This document shows, piece after piece, positions 17,301 to 29,414 of a DNA stretch of 64,000 bases (positions within the stretch are counted from its first letter, which is position 1; each line of letters begins with the position of its first letter). The DNA comes from Tetragonia tetragonoides (lineage: Eukaryota > Streptophyta > Magnoliopsida > Caryophyllales > Aizoaceae). The translations under genes were made by a program, and so were the position numbers. The notes beneath the pieces were generated by a model that had not been told where the DNA came from, ran no database searches, and worked only from the letters and a program-made list of their open reading frames with translations. The stretch lies in assembly GCA_038025085.1 (NCBI GenBank), contig CM076142.1:8902501-8966500 (forward strand), in the 5' to 3' direction.

Positions 17301-20300
17301 TCTTTAATTCAAATACCTAGCCCCAACTAACCTTAGCCCTAACTAACTTGTAAAGTCAAACCTATTTAGTATTTCTCGTAAAATAGCAACAACTAAATTC
17401 AACAAAACCCCACAAATCATGAAAGGATTTTTTTTTTTCATAAAATCCCAAACCAATTCTGATTAGGACCACCACTCAAGGACCCTCAGGCCTCAACCTA
17501 AGAATTATATCTCACTTCCGATATTTCAACCCTATTCGTCAATTAAAAACAATAAAAAAAACAAGCTCAGAAATAATTCCTCCAAAACTAAAAACTCAAT
17601 TCCCAAATAATTCTCTATAATGTACACCCAAAAGAGTTCAAATTTAAACACACACACACACACACAACACAAACACAGACAAACACACACACACAGAACA
17701 GACCGACACCGCACACACAGTACACACACATGGACACAGACACGGACACACGATCACACCGACACAGATCACACACGGACACACCGACACCACACACACA
17801 CACATAAGACACACGGACACACACACACATGCACACGCGCGGACACACACACAAACACACGGACACAAGACACATGGACACACCCACACACCGACACGCG
17901 GACACACAGACACAAGAACACACCGACACACGGACACACCGACACAGACACACGAAAAAACATGTACACACAAGACGTGACACACGCACACGCGCGGACA
18001 CTCACACAGATACACCGACACACGAAGACACCGACGCGCAAGGACACACCGACACAAGGACACACGGACACAGACACACGAACAAACCGACACAAGGACA
18101 CACGGACACACCGGCACAGACACACGAACAAACCGACACCGACACACGAACAAACTGACACTACACACTGACACAGACACACGGACACACGAACACAAGA
18201 ACACACCAACATGCGGACACAAGGACACACTGACACGCGGACACACGGACAGGACACGCCGACACACGGAAAACGGACACAAGGGCACAACGACACGGGG
18301 ACACAAGGACACACCGATACTCGGACACACCGATACACGGACACACCCACACGCAGACACACCGACCCACGGACACACGGACACGCGGAAACAAGGACAC
18401 ACTGACATGCGTACACACGGACACGCAGACACACTGACATTAGGACACACGGAGACGCGGACGCAAGGACACACGGACACAAGGACACAAGGACACACGG
18501 ACACACCGACACGCGGACACAAGGACACACCAACACATGGACACACCGGGACACACGGACACACCGACACAAGGACACGCGGACACACCGACACAAGGAC
18601 ACGCGGACACACCGACACAAGGACACACCGACACAAGGACACACCAACACGCGGACACACGGACATGCAGACACCGACACAAGGACACAAGGACACACCG
18701 ACACAAGGACACACCAACACAAGGACACACCGACACAGCGACACAACGACACGCGGACACACCGACACACCGACAATCGACACACGGACTCAACGTTCAC
18801 AGTCAAATGGTGTAAAATATCACAAAGAATCAATTAAAAAAGATCAACGAATTCCAATTAGGAATTTATTGGGTCCTTTAGGAACAGCCCTTCAAATTGC
18901 TAATTTTTTTTCATTTTACCATTTAATAACTCATAATCAAATCTTGGTAACTAATTATTTACATCTTGACAATTTAAAGCTAAAACAAACCTTTCAAGTA
19001 CTTAAATTGAAATATTATTTAATGGATGAAAATGAGAGGATTTACAATCCCGATGCATCCAGTAACATCATTTTGAATCCACTCCAATTAAATGGGTATT
19101 TCCTTCATTACAATTTTTGTGAAGAGACATCCACAAAAATTCGTCTTGGACAATTTCTTTGTGAAAATGTATATATAGCAAAAAGCGGACCACACTTAAA
19201 ATCAGGTCAAGTTCTAATTGTTCAATTTGACTCTGTAGTAATAAGATCGGCTAAGCCTTATTTAGCCACCCGAGGGGCAACAGTTCATGGTCATTATGGG
19301 GAAATCATTTATGAAGGGGATACATTAGTTACATTTATATATAGACACAAGACACACTGACACACGGACACAAGCCACAAGACACACCGACATACAGATC
19401 TCACACGGACGCATTGACACACGGACATACCGACACACACGGATACTCAACGCGGACACAAGCAGACACACCTACACACATTCAAGAGACACACACACGG
19501 ACACTGACACCACACACACACACACCCACACACAAGACACACAGACACGCTTTTCCAGAGCATAACTTTTAGGTTTGGTGAGAGTTTTCAGAATTCAGAT
19601 GGGCAAGGAGGCAATCATTGTTTGCTTGTCTTCTATTGCAAGTCATTCAGCGTAGCCTTCCCTCACAGTTCCCACATTTCCCTTTGTCCTCCTATATTTG
19701 GAAGTCTAAGGTTCCATTGAAGGTGCGTACCTTCGTGTGGAGTTTGGTGTTAGGTAAGTTGAATTATTGTGATATGGTGCAACATCATAGGCCTGGCTTT
19801 CAACTGTGTATATGTGTCATGTGTAGACCTGGCCACTGGGCCGGCCAGGCACGTAATGGACCAACCCGTGTCTAGGCTTGGCACAGATACAAGCCCTCTT
19901 CTATGTACTGTGGGCATGGGCCGAATCAAATAAATATTTTGATAAAGGCTTGGAAGGCATACATAAGCACGGCCAGCACATGCCCGCCTGAGTCACGGCC
20001 CGGGACCACTACATTTCATTGATGGGCCTACTTCTGAGACAATGACTTGAAGCTTAGATAGTTAGACCTCACTTGTGGACTAGCCAAGTGGGAGTAATCA
20101 AATATGGAAATTACAGTACACAAACCCCAAAGCCTAAAAATAAGAAAAGTTGTACCTCAATTCATCGATTGCTTCAACCTCGTCCTTTCCCATTATTTTC
20201 TCCATTTTAATTTCTTCTTCATTTTCTCTTTCTTACCTTCAAATCTGTCTCACACAAGTAAAACCCAGCACAAACCCCATTTGTTTTCGTTGGTAACCCC

Positions 20301-23083
20301 CAACTCCAAACAATGTGAGCATTTTCTCTCTCCTCCCTCCTATCAAAATATCAATTAACAGAAAACAAGTTGCCCGATACTTCCATCTGTTGGTGATGTG
20401 GAGGGCGGGTGATAATGGGTGAACGGCTCCAGCAAGGTGTGCCAAACATTCACTATAATTATCAATCGGCTCTTTTTCAATAAGGTAAAGAAGCAATGTT
20501 ACCTTTGACCTCCATGGTGAATACACATATTGACGAATGAAACAAAAGGGTATGTGAATATTCATGAACACTGATAAGCTCATCAGATCTAATGTTCAAG
20601 ATAATATGAGGCAGCGGAGCATTTGGAAATCTATTATGGCAGTGAATCGTCAATAATCAGCAATGAAAACAAAATTACTCTGTTATTACTTATTAGTGCC
20701 AAGGATTCTTTTTCTCTCCCACCTTCCCCCCTTCATGAGGCGGGAGACGATTGACAAAGTCAGGATATATTTTCAAAAAATCTTTATGATTCTTCTAAAA
20801 TTTCTTTTATGTTATGTTTTAACAAAGAATGTACCACATGGAAGAGACCAAAAATGGTTCTTTTGAAAAACAATAGGGATATATATAGGGGGGGAGAAAT
20901 ATACATAAAGTAAATTAAAACAAAATTATAAATATATATAAATAAATAAAGAAGAAGGCTGGAAGCTGAAACCTAGAATTAAACGCGCAACCAGGTACGC
21001 CATACGCGCACTGAAAAATGACATATCAAAAACTAAGCGTGAAGACAATAGGATAAAATATTGCATAAGAGAATAACCTGTGGTATCTAAAGAGAAGGAA
21101 ACCTTCTTTGGCTTGAAGCATCTCTTCACAAGCAATGCAGTCCCAGCATACTTAGAATCTGAAAGAGACCACCAAAGACGATATTTTCCAAATGGTGGGC
21201 TTGAGAGGGCACGCATCAACAGCTGGATTTGACATGAGAACATTGAAAAACATCAATAAGCTGACTGTTTTCTGGAGCCTGAAAAACATCACTTCCACAT
21301 GCAGCAAACTTGTACCATAACAAATCACTGCATTGTATGCTCAAAGCATTACAACAAAGATTGTAATTTAAGGTCTGCTGGATTGATATGCATAAGTCCT
21401 GTGTAACTCGATTGAATGGTACGCAAGATCTGAGAGTAAAATGTTAAAAGCTCATCAGAGCCTATGACTTCTTGCAGCTCAAGGTACCAGTTAACAGCAG
21501 ATATAAGCTGTCACTTTCAACATGAAGTCCTATTTCCGCACTTCTTATTACATAAGTAGAAAGGACCTTTCTAGCTCTTATACGTATGACGTACTATAAT
21601 TATTTAGCACACTAGCGCAGTATAGAAGCTGACAGAATAACTGTGAAGGGGAAACTTCACCTGCTTTTCTTCACGTGAAGCATTTGTATCGTCTTTCAGC
21701 TCTCCCTTGGTTCTTAGGTGCACCCTTGGAACCAGCAGCAGGCATCCTTACTTCCTACCACAATAAGCTATTGGGTAACATTGCTTACATCGAAAGTATC
21801 CAAAGCACGTGTTTGATGTTTCAACCATTCAAGTTATAAATGCTCTAAAAGCAACACAATGAATAAGGTTAAATACAGCAACAACAACAATGACATCGTA
21901 AGATCCCGTTGTTGGTAAGGTTTGTAGAGGTCAAGAGGTATTCAACCTTACGCCTCTAGTCCACATGTTGTTACTGAAATGACAAAGGTTGAACGGCATA
22001 ACAAAATAGTAAGGGGTCCCTCTCTAGCTCATTGGATGTAATCCAGGTGTTTGGAGTTTCCATCAAAGAAATTTTGTAGGATATGCACATCAGCAAACAT
22101 CAGTTCACTGAAAAATGAAACCAAGTATATGGCAACCTCAACAATCTGTAATTGATATGTTAAACAGCAAGGGTTGGACATCTCCTATCCAATCTATATG
22201 ACAAAGTCAAGAATACAATCTTTGCAACTAGATTCTCATGCCTGGTGAGATTATCTATTCGAACCTTGGATTGGACTTAAATCACATGATTTTTCCAACT
22301 AGAACTTTGTGAACATCAGGAAGTAGACTCACTTCAGGCAATAAATTGGAGTTAAATGAAAATAGCAGAGAGAAGATAACACAAAAGAATAGGTCAATGA
22401 AACTAGAGAAATCATCAAACATAATACAAAATGCTATTGCTACACCAAAACTGGCAAACAGACAATGCAGAGCTTCAAAACATCCTTTACAAATATTGAG
22501 TCAAAACAACCTAAGATAACTACCCACATGCTCAAAAACCCTAGAAGCCCTTTTAGACAAAAACACAAAACAAAAATGCAATCCTTGTTAAAATCATGGA
22601 ACATGAAACACACTGTTCCAAATTTCCTTGTTGCCGCACCCTAACAGACAATGCAAACCCCCAAGATAACATTAACACCAACAAAACCAAAAATTACCCA
22701 AGAAATTTTGCTATTCAGGTACCAAAAACACCCTCTAAACCCCAAAAACACAGAAACCCATCAACAAAAATGCGAAATTTAACACAATCATCAAATGCCC
22801 ATATGATGAAATAGGCCAAAATTGTACCAGATGATGAGATAATAGTATTTACCTGTATAGCTATTATATCAGGATCAATTTTTTCTATGAACTTAGAGAA
22901 TTCAGGCCAGTTGTTTTTGGCACGAAGAAGAAAGCTGTTAGCATTCCAAGTTATGAACTTCAAGGGCTCTTTCTCCTGATCTTCCCCATTTTCTCTTTCC
23001 TCGCCTTCTCCATCTCCCTTGGTTGAGAGAGCAGGTTTCTTGGAAGAGCCATCCTTCTCTATTGGCTGGAAAAATCGCTTCAT
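11352..23083 (-). CDS. APE1L: APE1L-like apurinic/apyrimidinic endonuclease (ExoIII family), one frameshift
   Basis: Nine exons read on the minus strand: 23083-22853, 21754-21661, 21222-21078, 15211-15010, 13449-13371, 13176-13115, 12232-12146, 12035-11932, 11437-11352. All borders are GT-AG and all phases agree except that exon 2 is 94 nt where 93 are needed. Ignoring that base the product is 362 residues, matching Arabidopsis At3g48425 (APE1L). It starts [16 protein letters not shown]. ExoIII-fold landmarks: FITWNANSF (Asn), EVRMPAAG (metal Glu), [16 protein letters not shown], the GDLNV Asp/Asn pair, [10 protein letters not shown], and a catalytic GSDHCPV His near the end. The family cuts DNA at abasic sites in base-excision repair. 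Introns 3 (5.9 kb) and 4 (1.6 kb) are swollen by repeats. The extra G makes the gene as written non-coding after exon 2; it may be a sequencing error or a recent mutation, since every other exon is intact. Confidence 0.9.
12908..13005 (+). mobile_element. SINE fragment
   Basis: In APE1L intron 6, CCTCTCAATTAGGCAACTAG, then AAGGCTGCGTATATATGGAC and CTCCCCAGAGCCCGCC. This is the familiar 3' body of a tRNA-derived plant SINE, and it matches the inverted copy near 16.5 kb block by block. Confidence 0.6.
16432..16553 (-). mobile_element. SINE fragment, same family as near 12.95 kb
   Basis: Read on the minus strand: AACCTCTCTACTAGGCGACT, then GGGGTAAGGCTGCGTACATC, TGGACCTCCGCAGACTCCAC, and a tail ACTGGGCGGTTGTTG. 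It lies in APE1L intron 3. The TTG-rich tail is typical of several plant SINE families. Confidence 0.65.
17644..18800. repeat. 8-bp minisatellite (SGACACRM units), left block
   Basis: About 1.15 kb of tandem octamers such as GGACACAC, CGACACAA, GGACACGC (for example three-unit cycles at 18575-18625). The left edge near 17650-17700 is simpler (CA)n. Both strands are open in several frames because the repeat lacks stops, giving long Thr/His/Asp-rich or Val/Cys/Ser-rich artefact ORFs. It lies in APE1L intron 3. Confidence 0.9.
18806..19342 (+). pseudogene. rpoC2: plastid rpoC2 fragment in the nucleus (NUPT)
   Basis: Translates without stops for about 178 residues as the C-terminal half of plastid RNA polymerase beta'' subunit: [78 protein letters not shown]. 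It breaks off at FIY, where plastid rpoC2 would go on with EKSRSGDI, and returns directly to the minisatellite. The unbroken frame suggests a fairly recent transfer, though one Pro-to-Arg change (YLATRGATV for YLATPGATV) and small insertions are visible. Nuclear location is shown by the flanking minisatellite and the surrounding APE1L intron. Confidence 0.93.
19343..19550. repeat. 8-bp minisatellite, right block, degenerate
   Basis: About 200 bp of GACACACGGACACA-like units, more degenerate than the left block and ending in (CA)n near 19510. It follows the rpoC2 fragment without spacer. Confidence 0.85.
19640..19840 (+). mobile_element. LINE fragment (zinc-binding reverse transcriptase domain)
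   Basis: The plus strand reads [20 protein letters not shown], then [18 protein letters not shown] and a following Cys pair. This is the zf-RVT pattern found after the reverse transcriptase of plant non-LTR retrotransposons. It is short and broken, in APE1L intron 3. A GC-rich stretch at about 19822-20060 (CTGGCCACTGGGCCGGCCAG) follows and may be a truncated hAT-type MITE. Confidence 0.6.
21875..21990 (-). mobile_element. SINE-like remnant with TTG tail
   Basis: On the minus strand GAGGCGTAAGGTTGAATACC is followed by a (TTG)n tail (21877-21890), resembling the AAGGCTGCGTACA body and TTG tail of the SINE copies at 12.9 and 16.5 kb. Highly diverged; in APE1L intron 2-3 region. Confidence 0.4.
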
Positions 23084-24154
23084 TATGTTTTGAGTTTAGA
23101 TTTCTGCACTGCAGTCCTCCTGCAGCTACAAGCAAGGAAGTGGAAGAGTTTTAGCTCTCAAGAAAAAAAAAATTAATAATACAAGTAATAAGCTACTCGT
23201 AGTCTCGTGCCATTGATTTTCAAAAACAAATACTGTAATTACTTCCCCTCAACAAAAAAAACAAACAATTACCCTTGCTTTCCTTTTTCTTTTTCTTTTT
23301 TCCCTTTTTTTTTTAAATCACAATTTGTAAGCTAGGGCCTTGGAAGTCCCACATTAGTGAAGAGAGAGTCTTAAATATTTATAAGTAGAGGAGTACCTCC
23401 ATCCATTGTCAATTGAAACAAATCATATGAATACAAAATATCACATTATATTTTGTTTTCTTATTGTGTAGAGTATTTTACTTTCATGGATAACTCTAAC
23501 TAATACCTCAATCAAAATATAGTGAAGGTTCATCCGTCCGTCATGATTTATATAACAATAATCTCGTGGTATTATATGACTTAGATTAGCTAGTTTGTCG
23601 GGCACTCTGCTTTTTTCTAAGGAATCATTCACGCATAATAAAATGTCAATAATTAAGTTGTGTTGTGATAAGAATATTCATACATTAATGATGATTTTAT
23701 GGATTGTTCGTAAAATAGTAATGTTGAACCTTCTAAACCCTATATCAATTATATGTGAGAACTTGAGATGGACCTGAACGCAAGGCATGCATTGTTGATT
23801 GGGTAACATAACGTTGTGAAAGAGTGTTTGCACGCATATGAAAGTAATAAGTTGCATGGGCGTATGTGAGCAATATAACAACCTTGAGGTCGTTATTCAA
23901 ATCTTAACACCAACCTGCAGCATAAATGGTGCAAGTTGGTGTTGACAGACAATATTGAAAAGTAATCACCTTTATTTTGGAATTTTGATTTTTTTGCGTA
24001 ACCATATGCAAGTAAAAATATCAAATTATAATAGGAAAAAAAAAAAAAAGAAGATGTCATGGATTGATGAGCAAATGAATACACATTTTCCTTACTTGGT
24101 TTCGATTTTTTAGTTCGGCTGAGGTACAAAGGTTGAGACTTAATGTACCCAACA
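23084..24154. other. APE1L upstream region / intergenic
   Basis: The first part must hold the APE1L leader and promoter, but no clear TATA box was found. The rest is AT-rich with poly-A/T tracts and no recognisable gene. Confidence 0.4.
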
Positions 24155-25703
24155 TGTCGTGGTCCGCACCATGACAGTTCGGTACCAGCGTCACGGACAC
24201 TCAGTGCTCGCTCATGAGTGTCGCGGACAAGCACCAGCGACTAGTCAGTTAGGTTGCGACTAGGTGCTATGTCCGGTCACAGGTGTCGGGCTCTGGAATG
24301 CCCGGACAAAGTGTGGAATTCGTCGGACAAGGATGAGCGCAGGACTTCCTTGGGGGATGAGAAGGTCCACGATGGAGTCGGTTGATGAGGAACAAGGTTC
24401 GAGTTCCATTGGAGATTGAGTATGAAAGTTATGCAGCTTTGATGTTCACTCCTGTCACTTGGGTTGAACCATATAAGACTCTTTAGGGGGGTAGTAGGTG
24501 TTTCAGCTCTCCACCTCCCCTGGGTGCATGGATGGTTGGCAAACATCATGACACTTAAGTGAGCTTTCCCGGAAGGGGGCAGGCTTGATGGCATGTCAAA
24601 GGACAGCGTTGGGTCTCTTTGGGATAGGACATCCCGGGGACATTACCGAGCAGCCGGCGGGCTCGGTAGTGTGCATCATGCGCCGAGAGGAGGGTCATCA
24701 TTTTGAGACGGTTGCGGGACGCTCTATCCGTGAACCTTATCAATGGGATGAGATCCTCCATGAGGGCTTTCGGGAAGCCTGGTCAACGAGGGGTCGTGTT
24801 GCATTAGCGGTGCTCTCGGGTTCCGGGACATCGGTACCACGGGATGGGCGACCCCGTGGGAACTTGTGGGACTAAAGGGGATACTTCCTAGTATTCCTAT
24901 GAAGGGGAAGATGTCCCGGGAAGGTTGCCTACTCGGTGAATGAGACACTACTCGATGAGGCATCGATGGCCGAGTCGGGGACAGTGGTCCATGAACGCGA
25001 GGTGCGCATTCATAGGTCGGCCTCCTATGAACTCAACGGGAGCGAACATGACTCCTGGTTGCTTCAAGGATCGGGAACTACTCGGAAGGAGCTGAAGTGT
25101 TCGGGACGAGGATAGTTGCCCGGACAATCGAGACGCGCGCTCCGGACTTGACACGTCCGAGAATACTTTGGGACTTGACAACTCCCAGGCCACGATGAGG
25201 CGAACAGTGATAATGACCGATGAACGGAAGGAGCACTCGATAGGGAGCCTCGAAGCCGAATGGCGTTCGAGGGCCGTGTCTTGAAGGAGCTTTCCAGTGA
25301 GATCGGTGTCGGACGATAGTGAACAACGTTGTCCGCACAAAGGATGTGATGGTGTAGTGTCATGGGTTGAGGTCGGAAACAGGATGTTCGGTCGGGCTAG
25401 TACCAGGACCAGAGTGTCGGGACTAGTACGCGACGAGGGTCTGGAGTAAGGGTCAACCATGATGCGAAATACCCGAGGTGACCGGTTGGGCGAGTGTTAG
25501 GCTAGATAGCCGACACCAGGAAGCGACGAGTACCTCGAGAAAGGAACAACAGTGAAGCGAGCAAGCCTCGATAGGATGATTTGAGTTGCGAAGAGTTCAA
25601 TGTGAGTCGGAATGGACAGAACCTCACGTGAAGGCTAGTCAAGACTCGGTGGAGTCTTGACGCCGTACGGTCATTCCGCATCGAAAAATTTAGGACCGTA
25701 ACA
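24155..25703. mobile_element. solo LTR (probably Ty3/Gypsy) with perfect 5-bp TSD
   Basis: A 1549-bp, noticeably GC-richer block begins TGTCGTGGTCCGCACC and ends GGACCGTAACA, giving TG...CA termini. The same pentamer CAACA precedes (24150-24154) and follows (25704-25708). No primer-binding site, polypurine tract or coding domain adjoins, so this is a single LTR left after recombination. Large GC-rich LTRs are commonest in Gypsy elements; the superfamily call is inference. The overlapping minus-strand ORFs show no known domains. Confidence 0.85.
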
Positions 25704-26576
25704 CAACACCTAAGTGTTAACCATTAGGCAAAGACATCCTTAGTTTGATTTCGATCGATTTAGGATGCATATATTAATATCAATTTCTCTGTAGATAATA
25801 TGTGTAGTAAACGATATGAAAGGAGGATCGAAAGGGGGTTAAGGGCGGATAATACTTACATACATAACAACTTGACACGAATCAGATTTGAATCATTGTG
25901 AAAAATTTAAATACAACCGAGACATACCGATTTTGACCAAACTTGACCCGTTTATAAAATTTAGTATAAAATCTAACTTATTGTCATTTTCACAACACTT
26001 TTGATGTGTTTTTACCAATGATCAAAATTTGACCCAAATTTGAATTTGAATTCGAATCCAATCCACTTCACCAACCAACATAGTTTTCAACCTTCACCAA
26101 GCACCATATCAATTGACCCAATTCGAGATGAACGGATCAAGTTGGGTCCATATATCTTTACATTTTTTTTGATACGAGAAACCCTCATTCACTACTCTTT
26201 AAGTGTCCACCGCATAAACCCTGAGTGTATGCAATAGTCTGCGAGCTACACATACCAGACAAGCCAACATGATAAATATTGTAGACAGTCTCAATAAAGA
26301 GGCCTACTAAGAATTGACCTCATAACAAACCTCACTACCAACTCCACTACCCCTTTCAGGACTCATATATATTTACATGAACTCAATAATTTGGGGCTAA
26401 ATCAAAATGAGAGGCCTTAAACTCCAACTCTCTCAAGGTGGGCCATTTCACTGCGCGCCATATACTATGGCAAGATAAGCAATCTCCTATTAGCCATTAA
26501 AACCACACTTGCTCACCTATCAAGCTCACCAGTGCTTGAGGTGAGAGAGAGTGAGATAACTCTCTCAATTTCTCCA
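25704..26576. other. intergenic and CBBY-like 5' leader
   Basis: AT-rich sequence with no gene. The CBBY-like leader probably starts within the last 100-150 bp; an in-frame upstream ATG at 26532 would add 15 residues but has weaker context than the ATG at 26577. Confidence 0.4.
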
Positions 26577-29414
26577 ATGGCGTGCACTGTCATTTACTCT
26601 CCATTAACAACACCCACATCATCATCTTCAACTCAAATTTCCCCACAAACAAAACTACCCAAAATCACTAACTTTAGCCATAATGCAAAGACCATTTCAC
26701 CCTCTTCTCTCTTTGGCAAAACCATAACCATCAGCAAACCAACATTCTCACTAAATCCAAACTCAATTAATAAGAAAAATAGTTCAGGTCTTGTGAGATG
26801 TTCTGCTTCATCTTCTGCTCTCCCATCAGCTCTTCTCTTTGATTGTGATGGTGTGCTTGTGGATACTGAGAGAGATGGTCACAGGGTTTCCTTCAATGAT
26901 ACCTTCACTGAAGTAATTCTCAAAATCATCTCTTTAGTAATCTATTGACTTTTGTTTGTTTGGGTTTTGTCACTTATAATTGATCAAAACAGTGTAAATT
27001 TGGCCATCACTTTTTAAATATTTCTCCTTTCTGCCAAATGGGAAATGGGCATTTTTTTTTGGGTGAGAATTTTACAAACTCTGAGTAACAATTATGATTC
27101 CATTTGATGAATTCCTAAAATAGTCACTTTTTGTCCATCTGGGTTTCTGTGTTTTAATTACTACAACCAAAGCTGACTGGCATCATAGTGTTTCTGTTTG
27201 ATGGGCAGATTGAGTAAAGTTTGCTCAAGTAGATATAAAGTTATACTTGCAATTTGGGTTTGGAATTTAGGGCATTGAGTTTGCTTCAACTTTTTTCATG
27301 AATTCATTCCAGAATTTTGAAATTTGAATGAATGCACAGAGGGGGTTAGGTGTCTCTTGGGATGTGGATTTGTATGGAGAGTTGCTCAAGATTGGTGGTG
27401 GAAAGGAAAGGTATTGGCTTTTCTTGTTAATTTTTTTTCCATAATTGTGTTTGAAAGTTGAGATTGTGAAACTTGCAAGGACAGTTGTTAACTAGTGTTT
27501 CTGTAAATCTGTCTCTAAGCATTTGTTAATGGCATGCTCAAAACCCTCATAGGATGACTGCCTACTTCAACAAGACCGGTTGGCCAGAAAAGGCTCCAGC
27601 GAGTGATGCGGAGAGAAAAGAATTCATTGCTTCTCTACACAAGCGAAAGACGGAGCTGTTTATGGTGCTTATTGAGAAGAAACTGCTACCACTTCGGCCA
27701 GGAGTTGCAAAGTGTGTAACATAACTTAAACCTTTGGAAATTGGACACGCAACTAAATTGCTTAGTGATAAGTGTCTTCAGTTTATCTGACTGCAATAGG
27801 ATCAAGTCAGATATTCGACACTCTGCTGTTTTAGGCGGGAACTTACTGCTCATTAGTATTAAGCACTTGTCAAGCTATTATGGTAGTATTTCTCAACAAT
27901 ACAAAAGCATGCTTTGAGTCAGGAATTGTCCTTCTCTTGCTGGTGCCGTATGTGGCTAGTTTTGATCATGCAGTAGTTCTTATTACCATGTGGCTAGTGT
28001 TGATCATGCCCCTTTCTCAATTGCGCAGGCTGATTGATCAAGCTTTCGCAAAAGGAGTCAAAGTGGCTGTGTGCAGTACATCTAATGAGAAGGCGGTATG
28101 CAAGACAAGCTAGTAAGCTTGGTTACTGTTTATGTTCGCTAACTTTTTCGAATAGGCAAGATATGTAGATGTAGTAGAATGGTAACCTACTTGCTTGTAG
28201 GACTCATGTTCTATATCCCTCATTTAGCTCCACATACAATGTTCAAAACAACTAGGGACCAACTAGTCATAATGACAGTGACAGCTAAAGGATCAGTTTT
28301 TGGACTTCTTACTCTTGACATTCTTTGTGTTGTTGCCTGATTTTCCATTACAGAAACTGTCACTCACATAAACAACTAATGATCAGTTCATATCAAGATT
28401 TTTATTGTTGCCTGATTTTCCACTATAGGAACATATTCACATTAACAACTACAATGAATGATGTAATGGTTTCAGGTCTCTGCAATAGTTTCATGCTTGT
28501 TGGGCCCTGAGCGAGCAGAGAAGATTCAAATTTTCGCTGGAGATGTTGTTCCTCGTAAAAAGCCTGATCCAGTAAACTCTCATTTCCCTTTTCAAGTTAT
28601 TTATTGATTGGGGACCATCAGCTAGCTCCTTTGTTTCTGCTCTGCATTGTACTTAAACAAAAATTACTACTTATTTAGTTCACGACTATCATGATCAAGT
28701 TAGTCTTCCCTGTAAAGCAGCTAATATGTTTCGACAACTTCTTGTTGATGCAAAGCTTTGATTTTTCTTCTGTAATAGAATGTTTTCTTCATTGCAGGCC
28801 ATTTACTTGCTTGCGTCTGAAACCTTGAGCGTTGACCCTGCAAGGTATTGGATTGTCGATTTTCATGATTCTGCGTTGCAATAGCTAGAAACATAAATGA
28901 ATAAATCATTTGGATAAACTTTGGCATTAAAGTAGAACATGACCGATGAGGATTACTTTCAGATCATCTTCCCGAAAGAGTATAGTCCTTTCTTTTCTTT
29001 GCTTAGCAATTTCTATGATGAAGATCATCGTACATTACAGTAAAATACTTACGCATTTCTTTCAAATATCCACAGTTGTGTTGTCATAGAGGACAGTGCC
29101 ATAGGACTTGCAGCAGCCAAAGCAGCAGGAATGAACTGTATAGTGACCAAGAGCGGGTAAGTCTCAGACAACTTTTTAAACTGTCCATATGTTTTTCCCA
29201 GTTTTCAGATTACCATCAGACCTCTCGAGTTGTCAGTAACTCAGGACAGTACTCATGCTGATAAGAGAATCCCTTCTTCTTTCTTTGCAGTTACACAGCA
29301 GATGAGGACTTCAAAAATGCAGATGCAGTTTTCGACTGCATTGGAGATCCTCCTGAGGAACGTTTTGACTTGGACTTCTGTGCAAGCCTTCTAGCGAAGC
29401 AGTATGCTAGTTAG
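26577..29414 (+). CDS. CBBY: CBBY-like HAD phosphatase, chloroplast
   Basis: Eight exons: 26577-26912, 27340-27410, 27553-27711, 28029-28095, 28476-28571, 28798-28844, 29076-29156, 29291-29414; all phases agree, giving 326 residues. About the first 75 residues are Ser/Thr-rich, a chloroplast transit peptide. HAD motif I is LLFDCDGVLVDTE (nucleophile Asp and DxD), motif II lies in VAVCSTSNEKA, the motif III Lys in PRKKPDP, and motif IV in VIEDSAIGLAAAKAAG. It corresponds to Arabidopsis At3g48420, which dephosphorylates xylulose-1,5-bisphosphate, a Rubisco inhibitor, in the stroma. The gene is divergent from its APE1L neighbour (opposite strand, about 3.5 kb between starts, with the solo LTR in between). 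All key residues look intact. Confidence 0.95.

Noticed and set aside
17644..18833. Long Val/Cys/Ser-rich and Thr/His/Asp-rich ORFs on both strands
   Set aside because: They are readings of the 8-bp minisatellite, which lacks stop codons; there is no protein family, and several frames are open at once.
18806..19342. Functional RNA polymerase gene
   Set aside because: Only an internal piece of rpoC2 is present, joined on both sides to satellite DNA in a nuclear intron.
17644..19550. Possible CRISPR or telomeric array
   Set aside because: Units are contiguous degenerate octamers without spacers, and they do not match the plant telomere repeat.
24277..25460. Several minus-strand ORFs of 70-170 codons
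   Set aside because: They overlap each other in different frames within a solo LTR and show no known domain.
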